Assembly: GCA_041494245.1 (NCBI GenBank)
Contig: JBGQAK010000003.1
Coordinates: 62,001-126,000, forward strand
Length of the DNA stretch: 64,000 nt
Direction: 5' to 3'
Source: RBG-13-68-16 sp041494245
GTDB taxonomy: Bacteria > Acidobacteriota > Thermoanaerobaculia > Thermoanaerobaculales > Thermoanaerobaculaceae
Positions within the stretch are counted from its first letter, which is position 1, and the number at the start of each line of letters is the position of its first letter. The notes under the pieces are model-generated. The model saw nothing but the letters and a program-made list of their open reading frames with translations. It did no database searches and had not been told where the DNA came from. Positions 26,651 to 36,011 of the stretch are shown in pieces. The position numbers and the translations under genes were made by a program.

Positions 26651-26680
26651 TTGACAAGCTCGAGGTCGAGCCCATATCTT
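26651..26680 (+). promoter_or_regulatory. sigma-70-like promoter of the first Oar-like receptor
   Basis: TTGACA at 26651-26656, then ATATCT at 26674-26679 with a 17-base spacer (or TATCTT with 18). The same -35 and spacing recur before the second receptor gene at 54025-54053, and both are preceded by TGAGACTG at about 28 bases upstream. Confidence 0.65.
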
Positions 26681-26692
26681 TCCTCCTGAGTA

Positions 26693-26704
26693 ATCATACG
26701 TGAT
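26693..26704. promoter_or_regulatory. conserved palindromic element before receptor 1
   Basis: ATCATACGTGAT, just downstream of the predicted transcription start. It matches ATCATACATGAT before receptor 2 in 11 of 12 positions and at the same distance from the -35 (42 and 43 bases). It could be a repressor operator or a 5' mRNA hairpin. The conservation continues through GATGAGTGG and CCGCCTCGACCGCGCCA (26735-26751). Confidence 0.55.
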
Positions 26705-26766
26705 GAGTGGTCTCCGGGGGGCGTCCAATCCCGGCCGCCTCGACCGCGCCAACGGGAGGAGGAGGA

Positions 26767-29562
26767 ATGGCTCGAAAATGGGTGTTGACACTCTTTCTGG
26801 TCGCCATTGTGATGGCGGCCGTGCCCCTGTGGGCAGACATCACGCGGGGCCAAGTCGAGGGCACCGTGCAGAGCGAGGACGGCGTGGCCCTGGCGAACGC
26901 CGCGGTCACACTCAGCGGCCAGGGCCTGATCCAGGAGGCCGTCACGAGCAAGACCGGGCCTTCCGGTGTGTTTCGCTTCCTCAACCTCAGCCCCGGCAAA
27001 TACAAGCTCCTGATTGCCGCGCAGGGGTTCGAGAGCAAGGAGTATGGCGTCGACGTCCTGGTAGGCAAGACGGCCACCGTCAACGCGACCCTCAAGGTGG
27101 CCGGGGTCACCGAGAAGGTCGCCGTTCAGGTCCAGGCGCCCTTGTTTGACAAGACGACGCCGAGCTACGGTACGAACCTGCCACTTCAGCAGCTCGAAAA
27201 GCTTCCGACCACCCGCAACTTCATCGACATCGTCGACAGCGCGGCAGGGATGGACAACCGGATGGCTTTCGGCGCCGGTGGCAACGTGGACGGGTACGAC
27301 ACGTTCGGCTATGGAGCCGCCACCAACTCCTACCTGTTCAACGGCGTGAGCGTGTCGAACCTCGAGTTCGGCAACTCATGGGTGAACCCAAACGTCGACA
27401 CGATCCAGGAGATCCAGATCGTCGGGCCCGGCGGTTCGGCCGAGTACTCGAACTACAGCGGCGCAGTTATAAACGTGATCACCAAGGCGGGCACCAACAA
27501 GTTCGCGGGCACGCTCGGCGTGTACTTCACGAACCACAGCCTGACCGGCAACAACTCCGGCGGCATCAAGGACCTCGATCAGGGCACGATCAAGCGCAAT
27601 GCTGAGTACAGCGCCACGTTGGGCGGGCCGATCGTACGCGACAAGCTGACGTTCTTCGCCAGCGCGGGCCTCCACGACTCGGCGACCGCGCCGCCCGGAA
27701 CCCAATTTTACGACAGCCAGAACCGGAAGCAGTACCAGCTCCGTTTTGATTTCCTTGCGAACCAGAGCCACACGTTCTCTGGTTCAATCAACTACGAGCC
27801 GATCCTCGACGAGGACCTGGGCCTGCAGGCTGAGACCGGACCGGAGACCGGCTACTACCGCAAGCAGCACACCACGACGAGCTACCTGAGCTGGGTTGGG
27901 CAGTGGGGGGACAACACCCTCTCTGAGGTCCGGTACGCGAAGGTCACGGGGTTCAACTACCGCATCCCGAACGCGCCCCTGAACATCCCCAGTGTGTACG
28001 ACGGGAGCAACGGGGTGTATTACAACTCGACCGGGTTTCAGCGCCAGCAGCCCAACGGCCGGTACGAAGGCCGGGCCGCCGTAACCCACTTCACGGAAGG
28101 CTTCCTCGGGGGCAGCCACGAGATCAAGGGAGGGGTAGAGTACGAGGATGCGTGGCAGAGGACGGACTTCATCACGTCCGGCAACGCGTTCTTGTACCTG
28201 TTCCCGGTTGGGGCGACGACCTACGTCCAGGGCATTACCGGCTACAACACGCGTGTGGCCGCCGGCCTGAAACGGCCCGGCGCGTACGTGCAGGATCGCG
28301 CCCGCTTCGGCCGCGCCACCGTTTCGCTTGGTGTCCGCTACGACAAGCCCAAGACCTACGACATGAACACCAACAAGACGTTGCTCGATTTCACTCAGGT
28401 TGCGCCGCGGCTCGGCTTGGTCTATGACCTCGCCGGCAACGGCCGCACCATCATGCGCGTCTCGCTGGGCCGCTACTTCGACAAGGTGCCGACCTACGGC
28501 CCCGGTACGTACGCGGGCACCGGCTTCGACCCGATCACGTACTACGGGGTCTTCACCACACAGACCTTCGATCCCCATGACTGGCAGGCGATCAAGGACT
28601 TTGTCATCCGACCCGAGAACATCACGTCCGTCTTCGACACCCAGGCGATCCCCGTGGAGAAGGGGACGAAGGGCCCGCACACCGACATTGCGAACCTGGG
28701 GTTCGACCAGGAGCTCGGTCGCGGCTGGGCGCTGTCGGCGAACTACATCTACCGCAAGACCACCGACTACGTCGTGCTGACCCAGTACGCCAACCAGGTC
28801 ACCTACGAGCCGGTCACGTACACGTCGTCGTTCACCGGACGCACGTTTACCTACTACAAGGTTACCGGGGGTGGACCGCGCGCGTTTGCCCTCGGGAACC
28901 GTGATTTCAACTACCAGAAGACGAACATGTTCATCATCGAGCTGCGTGGTCGGCCGACCGAGCGGCTGTTCATCGACAGCTCGTTGACGCTCGAGCGCAC
29001 CGTCGGGACAAAGGACAACAACGAGTGCGGGATCCTGAGCCTGTGCAGCAACGGCGTTGACACCGATCCCAACTGGGAGAAGAACGCGTTCTTCACCAAG
29101 GGTAACCTGAGCCAGAACCGCCCCTGGAACTTCAAGGTGCGGGGCAGCTACACGTTCCCGTTCAACCTCACCGCCTCAGCCGACGTGCGCTGGTTCGCGG
29201 GACGGGCCTACGGCGCGCAGGATTACTGCTACCAGCTCCCCGAGTTTTCGTGCAGCGACCCGTACTACTCGTACGGCGTACTGCTTGAGCCCAAGGATTC
29301 CCGCAAGGAGGGCAGCCACGCACTGGTCAACCTCAGGCTTGCGCAGGACTTCAAGCTCGCCGGGACGGTCCTCACCGCGTCGGTCGACGTGACCAACGCC
29401 ACCAATGCCGCAATCGACTTCAACACGAACATCCAGAACGTCGTCAGCGCGCGCTACGCGAAAGAATCCGCGGAACAGGGCAAGGTGGTGTCGGCGTTCG
29501 GCAAGCCGTACTCCGTCGCCACGCCTCGGCAGTTCAGGCTCGGACTCCGCTTGAGCTTCTAG
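26767..29562 (+). CDS. Oar-like TonB-dependent receptor with carboxypeptidase-regulatory domain (receptor 1)
   Basis: A 931-residue outer-membrane protein. ATG 26767 follows GGGAGGAGGAGG. Signal peptide to about residue 23 (LFLVAIVMAAVPLWA), then a transthyretin-like regulatory beta domain (about 25-105, GQVEGTVQSEDGVALANAAV). A plug follows (about 115-235) with VDGYDTFGYGAATNSYLFNG and IQEIQIVGPGGSAEYSNYSG, and then a large barrel closing on RQFRLGLRLSF. It is a paralogue of the receptor at 54142, with the same plug motifs and barrel segments such as NNECGILSLCSNGVDTDPNW. Oar-like receptors are linked to uptake of peptides or proteins in some bacteria, which would suit the peptidases downstream. 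That is inference. Confidence 0.9.
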   Translation: MARKWVLTLFLVAIVMAAVPLWADITRGQVEGTVQSEDGVALANAAVTLSGQGLIQEAVTSKTGPSGVFRFLNLSPGKYKLLIAAQGFESKEYGVDVLVGKTATVNATLKVAGVTEKVAVQVQAPLFDKTTPSYGTNLPLQQLEKLPTTRNFIDIVDSAAGMDNRMAFGAGGNVDGYDTFGYGAATNSYLFNGVSVSNLEFGNSWVNPNVDTIQEIQIVGPGGSAEYSNYSGAVINVITKAGTNKFAGTLGVYFTNHSLTGNNSGGIKDLDQGTIKRNAEYSATLGGPIVRDKLTFFASAGLHDSATAPPGTQFYDSQNRKQYQLRFDFLANQSHTFSGSINYEPILDEDLGLQAETGPETGYYRKQHTTTSYLSWVGQWGDNTLSEVRYAKVTGFNYRIPNAPLNIPSVYDGSNGVYYNSTGFQRQQPNGRYEGRAAVTHFTEGFLGGSHEIKGGVEYEDAWQRTDFITSGNAFLYLFPVGATTYVQGITGYNTRVAAGLKRPGAYVQDRARFGRATVSLGVRYDKPKTYDMNTNKTLLDFTQVAPRLGLVYDLAGNGRTIMRVSLGRYFDKVPTYGPGTYAGTGFDPITYYGVFTTQTFDPHDWQAIKDFVIRPENITSVFDTQAIPVEKGTKGPHTDIANLGFDQELGRGWALSANYIYRKTTDYVVLTQYANQVTYEPVTYTSSFTGRTFTYYKVTGGGPRAFALGNRDFNYQKTNMFIIELRGRPTERLFIDSSLTLERTVGTKDNNECGILSLCSNGVDTDPNWEKNAFFTKGNLSQNRPWNFKVRGSYTFPFNLTASADVRWFAGRAYGAQDYCYQLPEFSCSDPYYSYGVLLEPKDSRKEGSHALVNLRLAQDFKLAGTVLTASVDVTNATNAAIDFNTNIQNVVSARYAKESAEQGKVVSAFGKPYSVATPRQFRLGLRLSF

Positions 29563-29602
29563 CCTCACCGGCGCGGGCCACGACCCGCGCCGCACGCTGA
29601 CC

Positions 29603-29640
29603 GGCCGGGCGGCCGCCAGGCCGCCCGGCCATTGTTTTCT
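29603..29640 (+). terminator. strong intrinsic terminator behind receptor 1
   Basis: GGCCGGGCGGCC and GGCCGCCCGGCC form a perfect 12-bp stem with loop GCCA, followed by ATTGTTTTCT. The next gene starts only 16 bases later, so it must be read through or have a promoter upstream of the hairpin. Confidence 0.85.
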
Positions 29641-29655
29641 GGACGGAGGTGTCGC

Positions 29656-31530
29656 ATGAAGAAGCGAGCTGGCCTACTTCTGACGTGCCTCGTCATGACC
29701 GCCCCGGTCCTTGCCGCGGGCCCGGGGCCCAGGATCGTGATTAGCCCCGACTACCTCGTGAGCCGCGACGGCGACATTCCTCACGCGGAGATGCACATCG
29801 CCGCCAATCCCCTGGACCACAGGAACCTCGTCGGGGCATCGATCGTGGGAGCCCGACCTGAGGGCGGGTGGACGAACCGTCTCTACGTGACGCACGACGG
29901 AGGTACCACCTGGAAGTGGGTCGATTTTCCCGAGCAGCTTGAGTTTGGCAGCGGCGACCCCCAGGTCGCCTTCACTCCCCACGGCACCGCGCTGTTCATA
30001 GGGCTCGCCTTCGGGTCGGTGACGGACGAGAACGACAAGCCCCGCGGCGGCATGCACATCTACCGCTCCACTGACGGCGGGAGCTCGTGGCGGCAGACGC
30101 AGCTCGTGTGCTGCTCCCACGACCACGAACAGGTGGTGGTCGACACCACCCTGGGCAGGTTCGCCGGCCGCATCTACCTCTCGACGTTGTGGGACTACCC
30201 GGTGTATCGCGTGGGCGTTTTTCGCTCCGACGACGACGGATTGACGTTCACCGGGCCGGTCGAGGCCGCGAACGGCGGAGGCACCAAGGGGATCAACAGC
30301 TTCACGCCGGTGGTCCTCTCCGATGGGACCCTCATCGTTCCGTTCGGAGACTTCGAGTTCCTCCCGGAGAAGCGGAAGCAGAAGGGGAAGACCGAATTCA
30401 ACGATTGGTTCGTGAGCTCCAGCGACGGCGGCGTGACGTTTTCTCCGCGGCGGAAGATCAACACCCAGGTGTACGACCTCGATGACCCTGACGCGAGGAA
30501 CGAGAGCACCTTCCCGACCGTAGCCGCCGACGCGACTAGCGGAAAGTACCGGGACCGGATCTACACTGCCTGGACCGACTCGCGTTTCGGAAAGAGCCGC
30601 ATCCTGTTCTCTTTCTCGACCGATCGCGGGCAAACCTGGGGCCCCCCCCGCATCCTCGACGGCAATCTGCCGGCCGGCGCTCGCCAGTTTCAGCCGGTGC
30701 TTGCGGTGAACAAAGATGGCATCCTGGGCGCGCTCTGGCTCGACACCCGGAACTCCCCCGACGGCACGCGTTACGAGGCGTTCTTTGCCGCGTCGCTGGA
30801 CGGCGGCGAAACGTTCCTCCCGTCGGTCGTGGTCTCCTCCGAGCCGTCGCTCCAGCGCGGGCCCGGCAACGTCGCAGTGAATCCAATGGCCTCGAAGTAC
30901 GAGGGCGAGGGCGTGCTGTCGTTCCTGTCGGCGTACACGCGGTGGGGACAGGGCGGCGACTACATCGGCATGGCCGCCGACCGCAGGGGGGTGTTCTTCC
31001 CGCTCTGGCCCGATGCGCGGAGCGGAACCTTCCAGCTCTACACGGCGGCGATCCGCGTTGAGGTGCCCGAAGCACCGCCAACGCCGGTGCCGGGCGCGCC
31101 CACGCCAACCCCAGCGGCGAGCGCACCCAAGCCGCCCGAGCGGGTGCGGGTGATGGCGCTGGATCGGGTCGACCTGGTCTTCGACCCCTCACGTTTCGAT
31201 TCGGAAGCCAACACAGTCGATATCCCAGTTCGTTTGAAGAACACCTCCGGGAAGGCGATTTACCCGCCCATTACCGTGGAGATCGTCGGCTTCCACTGCG
31301 GCCTTGCGGAGACGGAAGAAGACAAAAAGTTCGCCCCGACAGTGCTGAACGCGGGGAACGGCAAACCAGGGGTCGGCGCCGTGTTCCCTTTCGACGCCGG
31401 TCTGCGGGGTTCCGCGGTGCTCGCCCCAGGGGCCCTCTCGGGCCCAATTGTTCTCCGCTTCAAGCTGATGGATCCAGTGAAGACCCCGTGCACCCACTTC
31501 TTGGTCTTCGGGATGGTGGAGGAGAAGTAA
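29656..31530 (+). CDS. secreted BNR-repeat (sialidase-like propeller) protein 1
   Basis: A 624-residue exported protein starting at ATG 29656 with GGAGG seven bases upstream. Signal peptide to about residue 21. The body is a beta propeller marked by six Asp-box repeats (for example THDGGTTWKW, STDGGSSWRQ, SSDGGVTFSP, STDRGQTWGP, SLDGGETFLP). No FRIP-type arginine motif or nucleophile tyrosine context of true sialidases is evident, so a hydrolase label would be unsafe. A proline/alanine linker near residue 480 leads to a C-terminal beta domain (about 500-624) built around VRLKNTSGKAIYPPITVEIV. This architecture is shared with three further proteins downstream. Directly behind the receptor terminator. 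Confidence 0.82.
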   Translation: MKKRAGLLLTCLVMTAPVLAAGPGPRIVISPDYLVSRDGDIPHAEMHIAANPLDHRNLVGASIVGARPEGGWTNRLYVTHDGGTTWKWVDFPEQLEFGSGDPQVAFTPHGTALFIGLAFGSVTDENDKPRGGMHIYRSTDGGSSWRQTQLVCCSHDHEQVVVDTTLGRFAGRIYLSTLWDYPVYRVGVFRSDDDGLTFTGPVEAANGGGTKGINSFTPVVLSDGTLIVPFGDFEFLPEKRKQKGKTEFNDWFVSSSDGGVTFSPRRKINTQVYDLDDPDARNESTFPTVAADATSGKYRDRIYTAWTDSRFGKSRILFSFSTDRGQTWGPPRILDGNLPAGARQFQPVLAVNKDGILGALWLDTRNSPDGTRYEAFFAASLDGGETFLPSVVVSSEPSLQRGPGNVAVNPMASKYEGEGVLSFLSAYTRWGQGGDYIGMAADRRGVFFPLWPDARSGTFQLYTAAIRVEVPEAPPTPVPGAPTPTPAASAPKPPERVRVMALDRVDLVFDPSRFDSEANTVDIPVRLKNTSGKAIYPPITVEIVGFHCGLAETEEDKKFAPTVLNAGNGKPGVGAVFPFDAGLRGSAVLAPGALSGPIVLRFKLMDPVKTPCTHFLVFGMVEEK

Positions 31531-31678
31531 CCCGCCCGCGCCGGGTGTACCGAATTCCACGCGCGGAGGACGTTAGAACGAGATCGTCAGTGACCGCGGT
31601 CGTACGCGTCACTCGGTTGCACCACTGCCGCGGCGAGGATTCGAGTCGGCAGTCACAAATGTGGTGGGGAGGTTCCCG

Positions 31679-33562
31679 ATGACCTACCGTGACCTGTACC
31701 TGTGCGCACCTGTGGCCCTTGCAGCGATGATCGTGCTCCCGGCGGGATCGAAAGCACAGCCGGCCATGATCCAAGTGGCGCCGAACGTCCAGGTAAGCGC
31801 CGCAAATGGGAAGAGGCTGCACCACGAGCTGGTCGTCTCGGCCAGCCCTACGGACGCAAACGCGCTCCTCGCCTGCGCGATGATCTTCGACGCCCGGGAT
31901 GCTTCCCGGCACGTCATTGCGTACGGCTCCTTCGACGGCGGGAAGAGCTGGGCGCGCACGCTGGAGGTCGATCGCACGACGTTCGTCGGCGACCCTGACT
32001 GCACGTTCGGCCTGGACGGGACGGCATACCTCTCGGCGTTGCCCCTGCATTACGAGTCTGCGGCGGAGCACGAGATGCTGGTCTACCGGTCTGCTGATTC
32101 GGGCAGGACGTGGTCGGCGCCGGTGGTGCTGCCGTTCATCGACCGCGAGTACCTTGCGGTTGATCGCACCTCGGGCCCGCGGCGGGGGTACCTCTACCTG
32201 CACGGCAACGCCGTTCGGGACCCCACCGTGGATGGGGACGAGCGCATCGTCTTCACCTTCTTCCGTTCGACCGACGGCGGGCTGACGTTCTCTTCGCCGA
32301 AGAAACTCATTCCCGACGGGGAGCACATGGCGTTCGGAACGGGGAACGGCGTGGTGCTCTCGGACGGCACCTACGTCGCTTCGTTCTACGAGTGGTACGA
32401 CCGCAAGAACCTGTCGAACAAGGATTTCACCAAAGCGGACGGGGCGTTGAAGCTGGTCCGCTCCACGGACGGCGGCGACCACTTCTCCAAGGCGGTCGTG
32501 GCCAGCGAATGGCACGGCTGTATCGGGTGGACGCCGGGCTTGCCGGTGCTCGCCGTCGATACCAGCGGCGGACCCTTCCGGGACCGCCTCTATCTGACCT
32601 GGCCTGACCGCCGCTCGGACCGGTGTGAGGTGCTGTTTTCCTACTCCTCGGACAAAGGTGAGTCTTGGTCGAAACCTCACGTCGTCAACGACGACCAGTC
32701 GCCGTCTGATCGCGAGCGCCGCCGCGATCACATGCTGCCGTCGGTGGCCGTCAACCGCTCGGGGGTTGTGGGTGTGGCATGGTCCGACCGGCGCGAGAGC
32801 ACCGATAACCTCTCGGGATGGCGCCTGCGTTTCTCCGCCTCCCTCGACGGCGGCGAGACGTTCACTCCCAGCGTACGGGTCTCCGAGCAGGTGCAGAAGG
32901 ACCCCGCGGGGGGCTATATGCCGATCATGGCGTACAGCGAGGGCGGTGGACACCACCGACCCCGCGCGCGCGGCGGCACCATCACGATGCAGATCGGGCC
33001 ACAGTGGATCGATTTCCTCACCGCGGCCGATACGACCGGTATGGCCGCCACTGCTGACGGCCGTTTTCACCCCGTCTGGGTGGACAACCGTACCGGCATT
33101 CCCCAGGTCTGGACCGCCGCCGTCGGGGTGGACGGAGAGGCCGCGGTCAACGGCTCCCCGGAGCTCGCGGCTCTCACCGACGTGACCCAGAGCGTTGCGG
33201 TGGAGTTCGCGAACACCGACTACGACCCGGCGCAGCGCGTCGTCGCCCTCGACGCGGCGCTCACCAACACGTCGGACAAGCCGATCTTAGGCCCCATTAA
33301 GGTCCGCGTGATCTCCCTTCGTTCCGGGAGCGCCGTGCCCGAGGTGCTCGACGTGGAAAACCGGCTCGGCGGAGCCGGCGCAGTGTGGGACTTCAGCTCG
33401 GGCCTCAAGCAGGGGCGGCTCGCTGCCGGCGAGACAAGTCGGCCGAGGAGACTACGGTTTCGCTTGAACGAGCTCGCGCCGTTCAAGCTCGACGCCAACC
33501 TTCGTTTGGACAACCTCATCTCCGTGGGAGCCAAGGTACTGGGAGGAACACAACCGCGCTGA
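31679..33562 (+). CDS. secreted BNR-repeat (sialidase-like propeller) protein 2
   Basis: A 627-residue exported protein. ATG 31679 with GGGGAGG upstream; signal peptide LYLCAPVALAAMIVLP to about residue 27. Six Asp boxes (SFDGGKSWAR, SADSGRTWSA, STDGGLTFSS, STDGGDHFSK, SSDKGESWSK, SLDGGETFTP) define the propeller. The C-terminal domain (about 510-627) has ALTNTSDKPILGPIKVRVIS and GGAGAVWDFSSGL, clearly related to the end of BNR proteins 3 and 4. Role unknown. As a non-catalytic propeller it might bind peptides, glycans or the peptidases encoded next to it. It is 149 bp after BNR protein 1 and 64 bp before the first S9 peptidase. Confidence 0.82.
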   Translation: MTYRDLYLCAPVALAAMIVLPAGSKAQPAMIQVAPNVQVSAANGKRLHHELVVSASPTDANALLACAMIFDARDASRHVIAYGSFDGGKSWARTLEVDRTTFVGDPDCTFGLDGTAYLSALPLHYESAAEHEMLVYRSADSGRTWSAPVVLPFIDREYLAVDRTSGPRRGYLYLHGNAVRDPTVDGDERIVFTFFRSTDGGLTFSSPKKLIPDGEHMAFGTGNGVVLSDGTYVASFYEWYDRKNLSNKDFTKADGALKLVRSTDGGDHFSKAVVASEWHGCIGWTPGLPVLAVDTSGGPFRDRLYLTWPDRRSDRCEVLFSYSSDKGESWSKPHVVNDDQSPSDRERRRDHMLPSVAVNRSGVVGVAWSDRRESTDNLSGWRLRFSASLDGGETFTPSVRVSEQVQKDPAGGYMPIMAYSEGGGHHRPRARGGTITMQIGPQWIDFLTAADTTGMAATADGRFHPVWVDNRTGIPQVWTAAVGVDGEAAVNGSPELAALTDVTQSVAVEFANTDYDPAQRVVALDAALTNTSDKPILGPIKVRVISLRSGSAVPEVLDVENRLGGAGAVWDFSSGLKQGRLAAGETSRPRRLRFRLNELAPFKLDANLRLDNLISVGAKVLGGTQPR

Positions 33563-33625
33563 CGGTGGGAGGCCGGTGGTTCAGGAGCCTTGACCGCGCA
33601 GCCAACTGAACGGGAGGAAAGACCG

Positions 33626-35971
33626 ATGAGACGGTTCACGATTCTGACGACAGTTGCGGCCCTGGCGGTTCTTACGGTAGCGGTGGAGGTGTCCGCTGAA
33701 AGAAAGCTTGCGCCGTTGCCGATCGAGGAGGCCGCCGCCGCGCGTGCCCTGACCCCGGTGCCTGTGGATCTCTCGCCGGATGGCCAGTGGCTGGCGTACA
33801 CGGCCGACGACCCCAGGGCGCACCCGCCGATCCGGGAAGGAGGCCACGAATTCACGTCCACGGGTGTCCCGATGACCTGGGGTGGGGGCAAAGCAGAGCA
33901 GTGGGTCACCAACACGACCACGGGCGAGAGCGTTGACCTCAACGCGAAGGGAGCGACGAGCTGGGGAGGGGTGTGGTCTCCAGACGGCAAGCGGCTTGCC
34001 TTCTACTCGGACAGGGGCGGCCAGGTCAACGTCTGGGTTTGGGAGAAATCCACCGGTCGGATTCGGCAGGTTTCCGAAGCTATCGCACGACCGCTCTTCT
34101 GGTTTGAGCTGGTGCGCTGGTCGCCCGACAGCCGGAAGGTTCTCTGCAAGGTCCTGCCAGAGGGGATGACACTTGCCGAAGCCGCCGCGCTTCTCCCAAC
34201 CGTCGGTCCACGCGTCGCCATCAAGGACTGGAGCAAGCCGTCCGTCTTCGTGCTCAACTCGCCGACCACGAAGACGCAGAAAGAAGCAGGGTCAACTGCA
34301 GAGCCGGAGATCGTCGCCAGCGCCTTCACCAACTCCGCCCTCGCCGATCTCGCCCTCATTGACGTCGAGACCGGCGATCTGAAGCGCATCGTACGCGGCG
34401 CGAAACCCCGGTGGTTCGCCTTCTCGCCGGACGGATCTCAAGTCGGGTTCACGACCATGTTGGGCTGGGAGGCCAACTCGCAGCAGCCGGTTCTTGACCT
34501 GCAGACCTATTCAATCGGGGAGGACCGGACCCGGGTCCTCGTTCCGCGCATCAGGCAGGGTTTTGGCATCAGCGTCAGCTGGTCTCCCGATGGCAAGACT
34601 CTGGCCTACCTGACCGCGGGCCAGCGGGCGGCGGGGGACTGCTTCATCGTGCCTATTGCCGGTGGGGACCCCCGGAAGTGCACAGAAGGGACCCACCCAA
34701 GCTTTGCCGATGACTTCCGTGCCCCGCTGTGGGATCGAACCGGGAAGAATCTCTACTTCATCGGCGACTTTGCCGTATGGAAAACGGATCTCTCGGCTGG
34801 GACAACCACCGAGCTGGCGAAGGTCCCCGCTCGCAGGATTACCGGCATCGTAGGTGCGGTCAGCGGAGGTCGTTTCTGGTCGCCCGACGGCGGGCGGTCG
34901 ATGGTCGTGACCACCCGTGATGACGTAAGCAAGCAGGCTGGGTTCTATAAGATCGATGTCGGGACGGGACGGGCGGAAAAACTCTGCGAGGAGAACAAGC
35001 ACTACGGTTGGAGCTCGAGCTTCGACGTGTCCGACGACGGCCGGCAGGCCGTCTGGGAGGCAGAGGACGCCGCCCATCCGCCAGACTTCTGGATCGCGAC
35101 AGGAGACTTCCGAGAGGTCAAAAGGGTCACGCACGTCGCGCCCGTATTCGACCAGTACGAGATGGGGGAGAGCCGGCTCATCGACTGGTTGAGCGTCGAC
35201 GGGCAGAAGCTGCGCGGCACGCTTCTGCTTCCGGCCGGCTACAAGGAGGGCACCCGGTACCCCCTCGTGGTCTTCGTCTACGGCGGTGGATTCGGGTCGA
35301 ACGATGCCAACCGGTTCGGGCTCTGGGGATCGTACGCGACCTTCAACATGCAGGTGCTGACGACCCGTGGCTACGCGGTGTTCTCCCCCGACGCGCCCCT
35401 GCGAACGGGAACGCCGCTGAGAGACCTCGCGGACACCGTGCTGCCAGGCGTCAACAGGATGATCGAGCTGGGGGTTGCGGACCCCGATCGCCTCGCCGTG
35501 ATGGGCCAGAGCTACGGCTCGTACTCGGTCCTCGCCCTGCTCGTCCAGACCACCAGGTTCAAAGCGGCCGTCATCACCGCGGTTGTCGAGAGCGACATTT
35601 TGGCTGGATACCTGTACATGAATAACGACGGGACCGACGGCACGGGGTACTTCGAAGAGGGGCAGGGTGGAATGGGGGGCACGCCCTGGCAATACCCTAC
35701 CCGTTACTACGACAACTCGCCCGTTTACCTCTTCGACAAGATCGAGACTCCTCTGCTCATGGCCCACGGCACCATGGACTCCCTGCCGCTGTGGTGGCCC
35801 GACAGCACCTTCGTGGCGCTGCGGCGGCTGGGCAAGAAGGTCCAGTACGCTAACTACGCAGGCGAGGGCCACGTCGTCTCCGGCTACGCCAACACGGTGG
35901 ACTTCTGGAACCGCCGGCTTGCGTTCCTCACCGAGCACCTGGTGATTCAAGGACCGAAAGCAAGTCCGTGA
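33626..35971 (+). CDS. secreted S9 prolyl-oligopeptidase-family peptidase 1
   Basis: A 781-residue exported peptidase (signal peptide to about 23, ending VEVSAE). ATG 33626 has GGGAGGAAAG upstream. Residues ~30-500 are a TolB/WD40-like beta propeller (LSPDGQWLAYTADD, WSPDGKRLAFYSDRGG, WSPDGKTLAYLTAG). The C-terminal alpha/beta-hydrolase carries Ser629 (MGQSYGSYS), Asp718 (HGTMDS) and His749 (GEGHVV). S9 enzymes of this layout release dipeptides or short acyl-peptides from oligopeptides. The likely location is the periplasm or cell surface. First of a run of five consecutive S9 genes; 40 bp before the next. Confidence 0.9.
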   Translation: MRRFTILTTVAALAVLTVAVEVSAERKLAPLPIEEAAAARALTPVPVDLSPDGQWLAYTADDPRAHPPIREGGHEFTSTGVPMTWGGGKAEQWVTNTTTGESVDLNAKGATSWGGVWSPDGKRLAFYSDRGGQVNVWVWEKSTGRIRQVSEAIARPLFWFELVRWSPDSRKVLCKVLPEGMTLAEAAALLPTVGPRVAIKDWSKPSVFVLNSPTTKTQKEAGSTAEPEIVASAFTNSALADLALIDVETGDLKRIVRGAKPRWFAFSPDGSQVGFTTMLGWEANSQQPVLDLQTYSIGEDRTRVLVPRIRQGFGISVSWSPDGKTLAYLTAGQRAAGDCFIVPIAGGDPRKCTEGTHPSFADDFRAPLWDRTGKNLYFIGDFAVWKTDLSAGTTTELAKVPARRITGIVGAVSGGRFWSPDGGRSMVVTTRDDVSKQAGFYKIDVGTGRAEKLCEENKHYGWSSSFDVSDDGRQAVWEAEDAAHPPDFWIATGDFREVKRVTHVAPVFDQYEMGESRLIDWLSVDGQKLRGTLLLPAGYKEGTRYPLVVFVYGGGFGSNDANRFGLWGSYATFNMQVLTTRGYAVFSPDAPLRTGTPLRDLADTVLPGVNRMIELGVADPDRLAVMGQSYGSYSVLALLVQTTRFKAAVITAVVESDILAGYLYMNNDGTDGTGYFEEGQGGMGGTPWQYPTRYYDNSPVYLFDKIETPLLMAHGTMDSLPLWWPDSTFVALRRLGKKVQYANYAGEGHVVSGYANTVDFWNRRLAFLTEHLVIQGPKASP

Positions 35972-36011
35972 GACTGGATCTGAACCTGAAACCGAAGGGA
36001 GGCACACCTCC

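Larger units (their letters stand above)
26365..26766. other. 402-bp divergent control region of regulator and receptor
   Basis: Shared by the FCD regulator (minus) and the receptor operon (plus). The receptor-proximal 145 bp carry the promoter, palindrome and leader listed separately, all repeated upstream of the second receptor. No gene in the remainder. Confidence 0.5.

Noticed and set aside
29656..33562. Calling the BNR proteins active sialidases
   Set aside because: Asp boxes define only the propeller fold. The arginine triad, FRIP motif and nucleophile are not evident.
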